DNA of 64,000 nt from UBA5018 sp947463165 (GTDB taxonomy: Bacteria > Cyanobacteriota > Cyanobacteriia > PCC-6307 > Cyanobiaceae), in NCBI GenBank assembly GCA_943371245.1, contig CALRTY020000010.1, positions 44,710-108,709 of the forward strand, written 5' to 3'. Below the pieces are notes generated by a model, which saw only the letters and a program-made list of their open reading frames with translations, was not told where the DNA came from and did no database searches. Below, one piece after another: positions 1 through 8,574 of this stretch. The first letter of the stretch is position 1. Each line of letters opens with the position of its first letter. Position numbers and translations under genes: made by a program.

Positions 1-13
1 CATTCGCCAGAAC

Positions 14-1747
14 ATGGCAGAAGAATCGGCAATGCAACTCAAGCAACTGCTCGACTATATTTTTACCCACAGCACAACGCCACTGGAAATACCAGATTCC
101 GCCGGCATAAGAGCAATCAATTCCCAGCGTAGCAAAGCCAGCGACAGCTGGACAATTCCTGATACGTCGATCACCCTGAGCAGCGAGCGCCTCGCCAGCA
201 GTCGAGGCATCAACTTTTTCTTTACAGCGACAACCGTCTCCAACATAAGGCGAATGTTCAAGGAGATCGACGACAGAAAGGTGATACTTCAGCCATTTGC
301 AACGCCAACATTTTACAAAGATTTCATCAATACACCTGGATTTCTACTACCTCCACAATGGTATCTGCGCCTGCCGCCAAGGCTGCGCACTTTTCTCGAA
401 ATCTCTTTCTACGAACAGACAATTTTTCAAATATCAGCCGCCGCAGTCACCTTCGCAATCTACGCATATTCCCTTTGCTTATTACTATTAAAACTCCTCC
501 GCTCATATCGCCTTTCCGACGGTCAATCGCGCCGTCAAGGCCTTGGCTGGACCATGGACAATCTCGCCTGGCGCAGGGTGTTGCTATTGCTGCCCATACC
601 TCCAATCACCTGGCTTTGCAATCAATTCACGAACAACCTGATTAATTTTACTGGCCCACCACTAATCGCATCCACCTATTTCTTCTCTACATGTTTTTAT
701 ATTTCCTCCAGCTTTTTCCTATTCTTTTTACTTGAAGCCATGGGTCGCTCCTTGTCCGAGGCCCTGGTGCATCTGCGCGGCGGTAGCTCAGAGCTGCAGC
801 TGCGCAGAGTTAGCAATCTAATGATGCCGATATGTCGAGTAATTGGCGGCTTGCTGATGCTGACCATGATCTACCGCCTACTGATAGAGCTGGGCTTGCC
901 ATCCACCACCGTGCTGGCCTTCTCGGCAGTACCCGGCCTGGCCATCGGCTTGGGGGCTTCCAAATTACTGGGCAATCTTTTTGCCGGCCTCTCAATCCAA
1001 ACCGATCGCCCCCTGCGGGTGGGTGAGTTCTGCCGCATCGGCGCCCACCTCGGTTTCGTCACCAAAATCGGCCTGCGCTCCCTGGAGCTGGAAACCATGG
1101 AGAGCCGAGTAACCATCCCCAACGCCATCGCCGACGAAGAAAATATTGTCAACTACTCACGCCGCAGCAACAATTCCAATAATTCCCCCATGCAGTCCCT
1201 CGACGTGCGCCTCAATATCGATCGCCATCTATCTCCAGAACAAATTATCAGCCTGCTCAGCAAGGCGAGAAAGCATGTGCATAGCCAAGAAATTCTGCAG
1301 GATCCCCTGGTAAGCATCGAGCAAAATAATGCAGACGGATTCACCTTGATCTGCTTTTCGATGGTGGCTGTTCATGACTGGCGCACCTATCTAGACATCC
1401 GCGAGTCGCTGCTGTTGCGGCTACAGCAGATCCTTGATCAGGTATGCCGATCAAGGATTGTCCTGTCTGTGAACCGCACCACCAGCAGCGACCAAATAAC
1501 ACAGCTAACAAAACTGATCACCGAAGCAGTGCATACCGATCCCAAGCTGCGCTTGCGCTCCTGCCGGCTGCTGACCATCTCCCAGGTCAATTACGACTTC
1601 GTAATTGACCTGGAGTCCAGCCACACCAACTACCTACGCTTTAAGGACGGACTGCACAGACTGAATCAAGCCCTCCTGACTAGCCTGTCCACCCATGACG
1701 TGAAATTCATCGAACAGACCAGCTTAGACATGCCAATAAGCGCTTAA
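14..1747 (+). CDS. MscS-family mechanosensitive ion channel
   Basis: Membrane channel that would open under membrane tension and release solutes on osmotic downshock. Several hydrophobic segments fill residues 140-320. They are followed by the MscS pore-helix signature, rich in Gly and Ala, at about residues 306-330 (GLAIGLGASKLLGNLFAG), then the beta domain (RVTIPNAIADEENIVNYSRR at about 365-384) and a soluble C-terminal domain. At 577 residues it is about twice the size of E. coli MscS, as in the larger cyanobacterial and plant-type paralogues with an N-terminal extension. The reading frame is open to the window edge, so the true start may lie upstream. The first 700 bases are AT-richer than the rest. 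It stands alone, with a short AT-rich gap downstream. Confidence 0.85.
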   Translation: MAEESAMQLKQLLDYIFTHSTTPLEIPDSAGIRAINSQRSKASDSWTIPDTSITLSSERLASSRGINFFFTATTVSNIRRMFKEIDDRKVILQPFATPTFYKDFINTPGFLLPPQWYLRLPPRLRTFLEISFYEQTIFQISAAAVTFAIYAYSLCLLLLKLLRSYRLSDGQSRRQGLGWTMDNLAWRRVLLLLPIPPITWLCNQFTNNLINFTGPPLIASTYFFSTCFYISSSFFLFFLLEAMGRSLSEALVHLRGGSSELQLRRVSNLMMPICRVIGGLLMLTMIYRLLIELGLPSTTVLAFSAVPGLAIGLGASKLLGNLFAGLSIQTDRPLRVGEFCRIGAHLGFVTKIGLRSLELETMESRVTIPNAIADEENIVNYSRRSNNSNNSPMQSLDVRLNIDRHLSPEQIISLLSKARKHVHSQEILQDPLVSIEQNNADGFTLICFSMVAVHDWRTYLDIRESLLLRLQQILDQVCRSRIVLSVNRTTSSDQITQLTKLITEAVHTDPKLRLRSCRLLTISQVNYDFVIDLESSHTNYLRFKDGLHRLNQALLTSLSTHDVKFIEQTSLDMPISA

Positions 1748-1899
1748 TTAGTTTCTCTTTCACTTATATTTTTTATAATTTTTTACCTGGCAAAGCCCAT
1801 GCCAAGACGTCCAGGCCTCATCAGCTCAAGTGCAATCTTTTAGCTCAAAAACATTTTTTACTTGTCAACTTTATCTTTATCAGCCATTTCAGCCGCCCA

Positions 1900-1968
1900 G
1901 CCATTTCAGCAGCAGCCAATTTCAGCAGCAGCCAATTTCAACAGCAGCCAATGTCAACAGCAGCCAAT
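1900..1968. repeat. 16-bp tandem repeat overlapping a start codon
   Basis: About four degenerate copies of the 16-base unit atttcagcagcagcca (variants atttcaacagcagcca and atgtcaacagcagcca). The DMT transporter start codon at 1951 arises inside the array by a T to G change in one unit, and another ATG lies 16 bases later in a different frame. Confidence 0.8.
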
Positions 1969-2856
1969 GTCCAAGCCCCATTGGCCCAGCATCATGCCGC
2001 CCTCAGCATGTTGGCCAGCGCCTTGAGCTTTTCGCTGATGGGCGTCTGTGTAAAGCAATTGGGGGGGCACATCCCCGTGGGCGAAGTGGTGTTCGCCCGG
2101 GCCATCGTCAGCGTCACTCTGAGCTGGTGGCTACTGCGCCGGGCTGGGGTGGAACCCTGGGGCCAGAGGCGGGGGCTACTGATCCTGCGGGGTGCCATCG
2201 GCACCCTCGCCCTGTTCGCCGTCTACGGCGCCCTGATGGCCCTGCCCCTGGCCGCCGCCACGGTGCTGCAATACCTCTACCCCACCTTCACCGCCCTGCT
2301 GGCCTGGCTGCTGCTGGCTGAGCCGATTGGCCGGCGGGTGGGCATAGCCGTGGCCCTGGGCTGGGCCGGGGTGGTGCTGGTGGCCCAACCGGCGATTTTG
2401 TGGAGCGCCGCCAACCCCCTACCCATCCTGCCGGTTTTGATTGGCATAGCTGGGGCCCTCTGCACCGCCCTGGCCTACGTGAGTGTGCGCTCCCTGGGCA
2501 ACAGCGAGCATCCGCTGGTGATCATTTTCTATTTCCCCCTGGTGGCCCTGCCGCTGAGCCTGCCGGCCCTGCTGCTCCAGCCCGTAATGCCCAGTGCCAG
2601 GGAACTGCTCTGGTTGCTGGGAGTTGGCGTGTTTACGCAACTGGGCCAACTGGGCCTCACCCGAGCTCTCACGGCCCTCCCCGCCGCCCAGGCCACGGCG
2701 ATCAGCTATGTGCAGGTGCTGTTGGCCGGGCTCTGGGGCTGGCTGTTCTTCGGGGAAAGCAGCGACGCCAGCACCATCGCCGGTGGCCTGCTGGTGCTGG
2801 CGGCCACCCTGATCAGCCTCAGCAGGCCAGCTCAACCCCGCAGGGGCAGCGGATAG
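1951..2856 (+). CDS. EamA/DMT-superfamily transporter
   Basis: Inner-membrane permease of the drug/metabolite exporter superfamily; the substrate cannot be read from sequence. The 301-residue protein is almost wholly hydrophobic, with about ten predicted membrane helices in two EamA halves (about residues 15-145 and 160-292). The motif SLMGVCVKQLGGHIPVGEV near residue 30 and the TALPAAQATAISYVQVLLA stretch near residue 240 are typical. The start at 1951 is chosen because the family begins a few residues before the first helix; it lies inside a tandem repeat. The 3' end overlaps by about 25 bases a convergent lipoprotein gene. Confidence 0.85.
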   Translation: MSTAANVQAPLAQHHAALSMLASALSFSLMGVCVKQLGGHIPVGEVVFARAIVSVTLSWWLLRRAGVEPWGQRRGLLILRGAIGTLALFAVYGALMALPLAAATVLQYLYPTFTALLAWLLLAEPIGRRVGIAVALGWAGVVLVAQPAILWSAANPLPILPVLIGIAGALCTALAYVSVRSLGNSEHPLVIIFYFPLVALPLSLPALLLQPVMPSARELLWLLGVGVFTQLGQLGLTRALTALPAAQATAISYVQVLLAGLWGWLFFGESSDASTIAGGLLVLAATLISLSRPAQPRRGSG

Positions 2857-3299
2857 CTGAACCACTCCTGGCCGTCCGCCGCCGCCGAGCCGCTGGGCCT
2901 CACCAGCCGCCAGCTCTGGCCGCGCTCTCCCCGCTGCAGATAAAGCTCAAATGGGGTATCCACCCGGATCGGATCGTCCGCCAGGCGCCAATCAAAGCGA
3001 CCCTGCAGCCGCAGGCCCTTGACGGCCCCCATCGGCACGGCCTGCTGCCGCTCCAGCCGCACCCGGCTCACCTCCGCTTCGCCGCTGGGCTCCAGCTGCA
3101 GCGCCTGGGCAATGGCGTCTTGGGTGAGCTGAATCTGCAGGGTCAGCGCCTGCAGCAGCACCGCCCGCGGCGGCCGGCCGAGGCCGCCGCAACCCGCCAG
3201 GGTCAGGGGCAACAGCAGGCAGAGCAGCAGCAGCGCCCCCACCCCCCAGTGGCGCAGGCGGGCGATGATTCCGGCCGAGCTGGACAAGGCGGGCAGCAT
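2832..3299 (-). CDS. Predicted lipoprotein of unknown function
   Basis: 155-residue protein with an N-terminal signal: a basic start, a leucine-rich core at residues 19-34 and a lipobox LTLAGC ending at Cys 37 or so, so it is probably a lipid-anchored envelope protein. After the signal it has a mixed alpha/beta character (QALTLQIQLTQDAIAQALQL) and a C-terminal block, FELYLQRGERGQSWRLVRP. Proteins of this size with this tail occur beside ruvA in related picocyanobacteria, but I do not recognise a named domain. It converges on the DMT transporter gene, overlapping it, and is divergent from ruvA, with only 21 bases between the two starts. Confidence 0.65.
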   Translation of the reverse strand: MLPALSSSAGIIARLRHWGVGALLLLCLLLPLTLAGCGGLGRPPRAVLLQALTLQIQLTQDAIAQALQLEPSGEAEVSRVRLERQQAVPMGAVKGLRLQGRFDWRLADDPIRVDTPFELYLQRGERGQSWRLVRPSGSAAADGQEWFSYPLPLRG

Positions 3300-3320
3300 G
3301 GGGGGCGCTTAACTGATCCC

Positions 3321-3968
3321 ATGATCGGCTGGTTACAGGGAGAACTCGCCGAACCGTGGCAGCAGGACAAGCGCTGGGGACTGCTGCTGCGGGTGGCTGG
3401 CGTGGGTTACGAAGTGCAGCTGAGCCAGCGAGATTGGCAACAGCTGCCGGCCCCTGGATCCAGCCTGGCCCTTTACATCCACCTGGCCATCCGCGACGAC
3501 GCCTGGACGCTCTATGGCTTCCAGCGGCGCCCTGAGCGAGATCTGTTCCGGGAGCTGGTGGCCGTGAGCGGCGTGGGCCCCCAGATGGCCCTGGGCTTGC
3601 TGGGCAGCCTGGAATCGGAAGAGCTGGTGCGGGCGATCGTGCAGGCCGACCTGCGCCGCCTCTGCCAGGCTCCTGGCGTGGGCAAGCGCACGGCGGAACG
3701 GCTGGCGGTGGAACTGCGCAGCCGCCTGCAGCAGCGGTTCCTGGGCCAGCTGGAGAGCGGCGACCAGCAGGGTCACGCCCTTGCCGCCGTGGAGCTGGCC
3801 GAGGGCGAACGCGACGCCGTGCAACTCACCCTCTCGGCCCTGGGCTACGAGGCCCTGGAAATCCAACGGGCCCTGCGGGCGGCCGCCAGCCAGGGGCTGG
3901 CCGCCTCGGAACCGGCCGATGCCTGGATCCGCGCCTGCTTGCAATGGCTGTCGCGCGAGCTGGATTGA
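3321..3968 (+). CDS. ruvA: Holliday junction branch-migration protein RuvA
   Basis: DNA-binding subunit of the RuvAB branch-migration motor in recombinational repair. The start MIGWLQGELAE matches the family; a long upstream extension of the open frame belongs to antisense DNA of the lipoprotein gene. The OB-fold domain spans residues 1-65, the two helix-hairpin-helix motifs follow (LVAVSGVGPQMALGLLGS and LCQAPGVGKRTAERLAVEL), and the C-terminal domain III that contacts RuvB closes the protein (QLTLSALGYEALEIQRALRA). At 215 residues the length is normal. rpsO follows 80 bases downstream. Confidence 0.96.
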   Translation: MIGWLQGELAEPWQQDKRWGLLLRVAGVGYEVQLSQRDWQQLPAPGSSLALYIHLAIRDDAWTLYGFQRRPERDLFRELVAVSGVGPQMALGLLGSLESEELVRAIVQADLRRLCQAPGVGKRTAERLAVELRSRLQQRFLGQLESGDQQGHALAAVELAEGERDAVQLTLSALGYEALEIQRALRAAASQGLAASEPADAWIRACLQWLSRELD

Positions 3969-4048
3969 ACCGCAGCGGGGCTGGAACCTTGAGACGTTAG
4001 GGTTGCTGTTTGCCCTGTTCGGGCTCAGCCTGCGTCTGTTATCCCCCC

Positions 4049-4318
4049 ATGCCGCTCACGACCACCAAAAAGCAGGAACTGATCAACGTCCACCAAACCC
4101 ACGCCACGGACACCGGTTCGGTGGAGGTCCAGGTGGCCATGTTGAGTGAGCGCGTCAGCCAGCTGACCGGCCACCTGCAACAGAACAAGCACGACTTCTC
4201 CTCCCGTCAGGGTCTGCTCAAGATGATCGGCCAGCGCAAGCGCCTGCTCTCCTACCTCAAGGGAATTAGCCAAGAGCGCTACGCCGCCCTGATCGCCAAG
4301 CTGGGCATTCGCGGCTGA
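4049..4318 (+). CDS. rpsO: 30S ribosomal protein S15
   Basis: Primary 16S rRNA-binding protein of the small subunit. The 89-residue sequence beginning MPLTTTKKQELIN carries the family blocks TDTGSVEVQVAMLSERV, LTGHL and the C-terminal QRKRLLSYLKG. The start is placed at 4049, not at an in-frame codon 13 residues upstream, because S15 begins with this short basic/threonine lead. It lies between ruvA and the PAM68 gene on the same strand. Confidence 0.97.
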   Translation: MPLTTTKKQELINVHQTHATDTGSVEVQVAMLSERVSQLTGHLQQNKHDFSSRQGLLKMIGQRKRLLSYLKGISQERYAALIAKLGIRG

Positions 4319-4345
4319 TCCCTATTCCAGGCTGATCCCACGGGA

Positions 4346-4897
4346 ATGCTGGTCCCTGGGCCAAGCTTGAGCCCAGACAATCTCGATGCTGAGCGAATGA
4401 CTGGCAAGGGCCTAAAACCCCGCCCAGGCAAGGGCGCCAATCCAGCTGGCAAGTCCCCTGAGGGGCCAGCTGGCAAACCTGTCGCTGGCTCCGCAGCCGT
4501 AAAGGCCAACGGAGCCAGTCGTGCAGCGGCTGTTGCGGGCAAGCGCCCGGGCAAGTCTGGAGCAGCTCGCCAGCGTGTGATTCCCGATGCCGTGGCCAAC
4601 CGCATGGCCCGTCGCATCGCCATCGGCACCGGTATCCCCACCGTGATGGGCATGGGCGTGTTCATAGCCAGCTACCTGCTGGTTAGTCGCTCCATCCTCG
4701 ACATCCCCCCCGCACTCACCCTGCTCGGTTCGGGAGCTTGTTTTTTACTGGGCGTATTGGGGCTCAGTTACGGGGTGCTCTCCGCCAGTTGGGAGGAAGC
4801 CCCCGGCAGTCTCCTGGGCTTAGAGCAGATTGGCAAGAACATCGAGCGAGTGCGCCAGTCGATTCGCTCCATGCGCAGCGGCAGTACCAACGGCTAG
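4346..4897 (+). CDS. PAM68-family photosystem II assembly protein
   Basis: Thylakoid-membrane assembly factor family (DUF3464/PAM68) implicated in photosystem II biogenesis. The first 75 residues are a low-complexity Gly/Pro/Lys/Ala-rich leader. The conserved core starts at IPDAVANRMARRIAIGTGIP, continues with helix one (about residues 98-115) and helix two (about 125-145), and ends in a soluble amphipathic tail containing GLEQIGKNIERVRQSIR. The two-helix topology and the RMARR-GIP signature are diagnostic. It starts 28 bases after rpsO and converges on dnaE with a 19-base gap. Confidence 0.85.
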   Translation: MLVPGPSLSPDNLDAERMTGKGLKPRPGKGANPAGKSPEGPAGKPVAGSAAVKANGASRAAAVAGKRPGKSGAARQRVIPDAVANRMARRIAIGTGIPTVMGMGVFIASYLLVSRSILDIPPALTLLGSGACFLLGVLGLSYGVLSASWEEAPGSLLGLEQIGKNIERVRQSIRSMRSGSTNG

Positions 4898-4916
4898 GCG
4901 ATCGCTTTGCCGCTGA

Positions 4917-7900
4917 TTAGACGGCCAGCAGCGGCGAACTGAGCCGGGCCTGGAAGTCGGCGGCGGTGAGCGTCTGCAGGGCAGCGCCTACATCGCCAAC
5001 GCAATACTGGTGACCAAGGCGTACAAAACGCTCTTGATCGGCGCTGCGCACCAGGGCCACCACCGGAATTCGCAATCCCGCCTCCTCCCCCGCCGGCCGA
5101 TGCCGATGCAGGCATTCCCGCAACCGGTGCTGAACCATGATGTCTGCCGCCTGGTCGGCCGGCAGCTCCACCATCAGCAGTTGCAGATCGTCGATGCTGC
5201 GGCAATCCTCCACGATCAGCTGCACCCGATCGTCGCGGCGATCCACACTGCCCCACACCAGCAGGCGGGCATCGACGATCAGATGATCGGCCAGGCGGGC
5301 ATAGCTCTTGGGAAATACCACCGCCTCACAGCTACCGGTGAGGTCCTCCAGCTGCAGCACCGCCATGCGGTCCCCCTTGCGGGTGGTCACCTGCTTTAAC
5401 TCGGGCACCATCACCACAGCACTAACCCGGGCCTTATCGGCCGTCTCCGGCAGGTTGGCCAGGGCCAGGGGCGAGAGCAACCTCACCTGGCGGGCCAACT
5501 GCTTGAGCGGATGGTCAGAGAGATAAAAACCCACCAACTCCTTCTCCAGCCGCAGCTTCTCGGTGGGCGGGTAGTCGGGCACGGGCGGCGCCTTGGGGGC
5601 GGTGCTGAGCTCATCGGCTCCGCCAGGGGCGCCAGCAGCAGCCGGCCCGGCGCCCGAGAGCAAATCGAACAGATTGCCCTGACCGCTGGCCCGGTCCTTG
5701 GCCCGGGAGCTGGCCCAATCGAGCACCAAATCCAAATCGGCCATCAGCTGGGCCCGATTGGCCGTGGGCTCCAGGCCATCGAGGGCGCCGGAGTGAATCA
5801 GGGCCTCCAGGGCCCGGCGGTTGAGCTGCTGGCCGGGGATGCGATCGCAAAGTTCGGCCAAGCTGCGGAAGGGCCCATCCACCCGGCGCGTCTCCAGCAG
5901 CTGGCGGATGGCACCTTCGCCGAGATTGCGCACCGCTGAAAGGCCAAACAGGATGCGATCACCCAGGGGCGTGAAGTCGATGCCAGAGGCATTTACATCG
6001 GGAGACATCACCTCAATGCCCATGGCATTGGCATTGGCAATATAACGCTGCACCTTGTCTGTGGCGCCGGAGTTAACCGTTAATAGCGCCGCCATATAGG
6101 CCACCGGATAGTGGGCCTTCAGGTAGGCGGTTTGATAGGTAACCGCCCCGTAGGCGGTGGAATGACTCTTGTTAAAGCAGTACTCAGCGAACAGCACCAT
6201 CTGCTCAAAGAGCGCCTCGGCCACCCGGGGATCAACACCCCTTTCAGTGGCACCTTTAACAAAAATATCCTGATGTTTTTCCATCTCACTTTTCTTCTTC
6301 TTGCCCATGGCCCGCCGCAATAGATCGGCTTCGCCGAGGGAATAGCCGGCCAGGTCTTGGGCGATCCGCATGATCTGCTCCTGATACACCATAATTCCAT
6401 AGGTTTCCTTGAGAATCGGCTGCAGCTTTTCATGGGCAAATTCAATCTGCTCACGACCGTGCTTGCGATTGATGAACTTAGGAATCAAGCCGGCATCCAA
6501 AGGCCCCGGACGATAAAGGGCCAAGATGGAAGAAATATCCTCCAGGGATGAGGGTTTGAGATCGCGCACGATCTGGCGCATACCACTGGATTCCAACTGG
6601 AAGATTCCCTCCAGATCGCCCCGGGCCAACAGGCCGTAAGTACTGGGATCATTGAGCGGCAATGCATCTGGATCCAGGCTGACGCCGCTGCTCTGGGCCA
6701 CCAAATCGATGGTCTTGTCGATCATGGTGAGATTTTTGAGGCCGAGGAAATCCATCTTCAGCAGCCCCATCGCCTCCACGTCTTCCATGTAGTACTGGGT
6801 GATTACCTGGCCATCGTTATTGCGCTGCAAGGGCACGAGTTCATCGAGGGGATCGGCGGCGATCACCACCCCGGCGGCGTGCACCCCGAAGGTCTTGTTG
6901 GTGCCCTCAATGCGCATGGCCATATCCACCCAACGCTTGACGCTGGGATCTTTCTGATATTTTTCCCTGAACTCAGCTGCTGGAGAATCGTCACCGATCA
7001 TCTCCTTGAGCTTGGCGGGTTTACCCCGCACCACGGGGATAAGCTTGGCCAGCCGATCGGCATCGCCATAGGGAATGTCGAGCACCCGGGCCACATCCTT
7101 GAGCACGGCCTTGGAGGTCATGCGGTTGAAGGTGATGATCTGGGCCACCTTCTCCTCGCCATAGCGCTTGGTTACATAGTCGATCACCTCACTGCGGCGC
7201 TCGATGCAGAAATCGGTATCAATATCAGGCATCGACTTACGCTCCGGATTCAAGAAGCGCTCAAACAACAAACCGTTCTGTACGGGATCGATGGCGGTGA
7301 TCCCCAGGGCGTAGGCCACCAGGGAGCCGGCGGCGGAACCGCGGCCAGGTCCCACGGGGATACCCTGCTCCCTGGCATAGCGGATGTAGTCCCAAACCAC
7401 CAGGAAGTAGGTGGGAAAACCCATCTGCTCCATCACCTTGAGCTCATAAATCAATCGCTCGCCATAGAGCGGCTCAAAGGGGGCAGCTGCATCCAGCCCC
7501 AGGCGATCTCTAAGGCCGGCCTCGGTAACCTCGGTGAGATAGCTGACGGCCGTATGACCGGCTGGGATGGGAAAACGGGGCATCTGATAGCGGCCCAGGA
7601 TGTCGTATTGCTCCACCTTCTCGGCCACCCGAACGGTATTGGCCACCGCCTCGGCGATCAGCTCGGCCGGCAGGTGATCGGCGAACAACCCCAGCATCTC
7701 CGCCTCGGTCTTGATATATTCAGTGCCCGTATAACGCAGGCGTTTCTCATCACTGATTAATTTGCCAGTGAGCACACACAACAGAGCATCATGGGCCTCC
7801 ACATCACCGACGCTTAAATAATGAGCGTCGTTAGTGGCAATTAATTGAATACCCAGTTCGGCGCCAATTTTGGCGATTTCAGTATTAACAATGCGGTCTT

Positions 7901-8453
7901 CCATGCCGCCGTGGTCCTGGATTTCCAGGTAAAAGTCTTCTCCAAACACCGACTGATACCAGCGAGCCACCTGCCGGGCCACCTCCGGGCGCCCCTGCAG
8001 GATCGCCTGGGGAATCTCCCCGCCCAGGCAGGCGGTGGCCACGATCAAACCCTCGCTGTACTGCTCCAGCAGAGCCTTGTCGATGCAGGCCCTGGAAAAA
8101 ATACCCCGCCCCCTCATACCACGCAAATGACTAATACTGGTAAGCTTCACCAGATTGCGATAGCCAACTACATTCTTCGCCAGCACAACCAAGTGATAGC
8201 GGCGCTCTTTCTTGGGAGGATTGGGATCATCAAGAGAGCCATTAATCACATACATCTCATTGCCGATAATCGGCTTGATACCCGCCTTAGCGCATAATTT
8301 CAGCAGTTCGATGGCGCCATACATCACCCCGTGATCGGTGAGGGCCAGGGCCGGCATGCCCAGGGCCACGGCCCGATCCACCATCGCCGGCAACTGGCTG
8401 GCGCCATCCAGCAGGCTGTAGTCGCTGTGGTTGTGGAGCGGTACGAAAGCCAA
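4917..8453 (-). CDS. dnaE: DNA polymerase III subunit alpha
   Basis: Replicative C-family polymerase. The N-terminal PHP domain starts at once (LHNHSDYSLLDGASQL); the catalytic aspartates sit in MPDIDTDF near residue 410 and in LLKMDFLGLKN near residue 563. Finger and HhH regions follow (YQEQIMRIAQDLAGYSLGEA; FNKSHSTAYGAVTYQTAYLK), and an OB fold lies near the C-terminus (VVMVPELKQVTTRKGDRMAV). The 1178-residue length fits the family. The first residues (MAFVPLHNHS) support the start. It is convergent with the PAM68 gene and is followed upstream by gatA, also on the minus strand. Confidence 0.97.
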   Translation of the reverse strand: MAFVPLHNHSDYSLLDGASQLPAMVDRAVALGMPALALTDHGVMYGAIELLKLCAKAGIKPIIGNEMYVINGSLDDPNPPKKERRYHLVVLAKNVVGYRNLVKLTSISHLRGMRGRGIFSRACIDKALLEQYSEGLIVATACLGGEIPQAILQGRPEVARQVARWYQSVFGEDFYLEIQDHGGMEDRIVNTEIAKIGAELGIQLIATNDAHYLSVGDVEAHDALLCVLTGKLISDEKRLRYTGTEYIKTEAEMLGLFADHLPAELIAEAVANTVRVAEKVEQYDILGRYQMPRFPIPAGHTAVSYLTEVTEAGLRDRLGLDAAAPFEPLYGERLIYELKVMEQMGFPTYFLVVWDYIRYAREQGIPVGPGRGSAAGSLVAYALGITAIDPVQNGLLFERFLNPERKSMPDIDTDFCIERRSEVIDYVTKRYGEEKVAQIITFNRMTSKAVLKDVARVLDIPYGDADRLAKLIPVVRGKPAKLKEMIGDDSPAAEFREKYQKDPSVKRWVDMAMRIEGTNKTFGVHAAGVVIAADPLDELVPLQRNNDGQVITQYYMEDVEAMGLLKMDFLGLKNLTMIDKTIDLVAQSSGVSLDPDALPLNDPSTYGLLARGDLEGIFQLESSGMRQIVRDLKPSSLEDISSILALYRPGPLDAGLIPKFINRKHGREQIEFAHEKLQPILKETYGIMVYQEQIMRIAQDLAGYSLGEADLLRRAMGKKKKSEMEKHQDIFVKGATERGVDPRVAEALFEQMVLFAEYCFNKSHSTAYGAVTYQTAYLKAHYPVAYMAALLTVNSGATDKVQRYIANANAMGIEVMSPDVNASGIDFTPLGDRILFGLSAVRNLGEGAIRQLLETRRVDGPFRSLAELCDRIPGQQLNRRALEALIHSGALDGLEPTANRAQLMADLDLVLDWASSRAKDRASGQGNLFDLLSGAGPAAAGAPGGADELSTAPKAPPVPDYPPTEKLRLEKELVGFYLSDHPLKQLARQVRLLSPLALANLPETADKARVSAVVMVPELKQVTTRKGDRMAVLQLEDLTGSCEAVVFPKSYARLADHLIVDARLLVWGSVDRRDDRVQLIVEDCRSIDDLQLLMVELPADQAADIMVQHRLRECLHRHRPAGEEAGLRIPVVALVRSADQERFVRLGHQYCVGDVGAALQTLTAADFQARLSSPLLAV

Positions 8454-8574
8454 GACAACGGCACTGCTGGAGTGAGGCTAAGCCGCCACCACCAGATCTG
8501 GTGCTGGGCCCCTGCGGCGGGGTGTGCCAGCAGCGATGTATGCAAGCAGCGGGGTGTGCCGGCAGCTAAGGGCC

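Noticed and set aside
2400..3320. 300-codon extension in front of RuvA
   Set aside because: RuvA homologues start at MIGWLQGE; the extension is antisense to the lipoprotein gene and low complexity.
6879..7760. 293-codon frame antisense to dnaE
   Set aside because: Antisense shadow of conserved polymerase sequence; no recognisable protein pattern.
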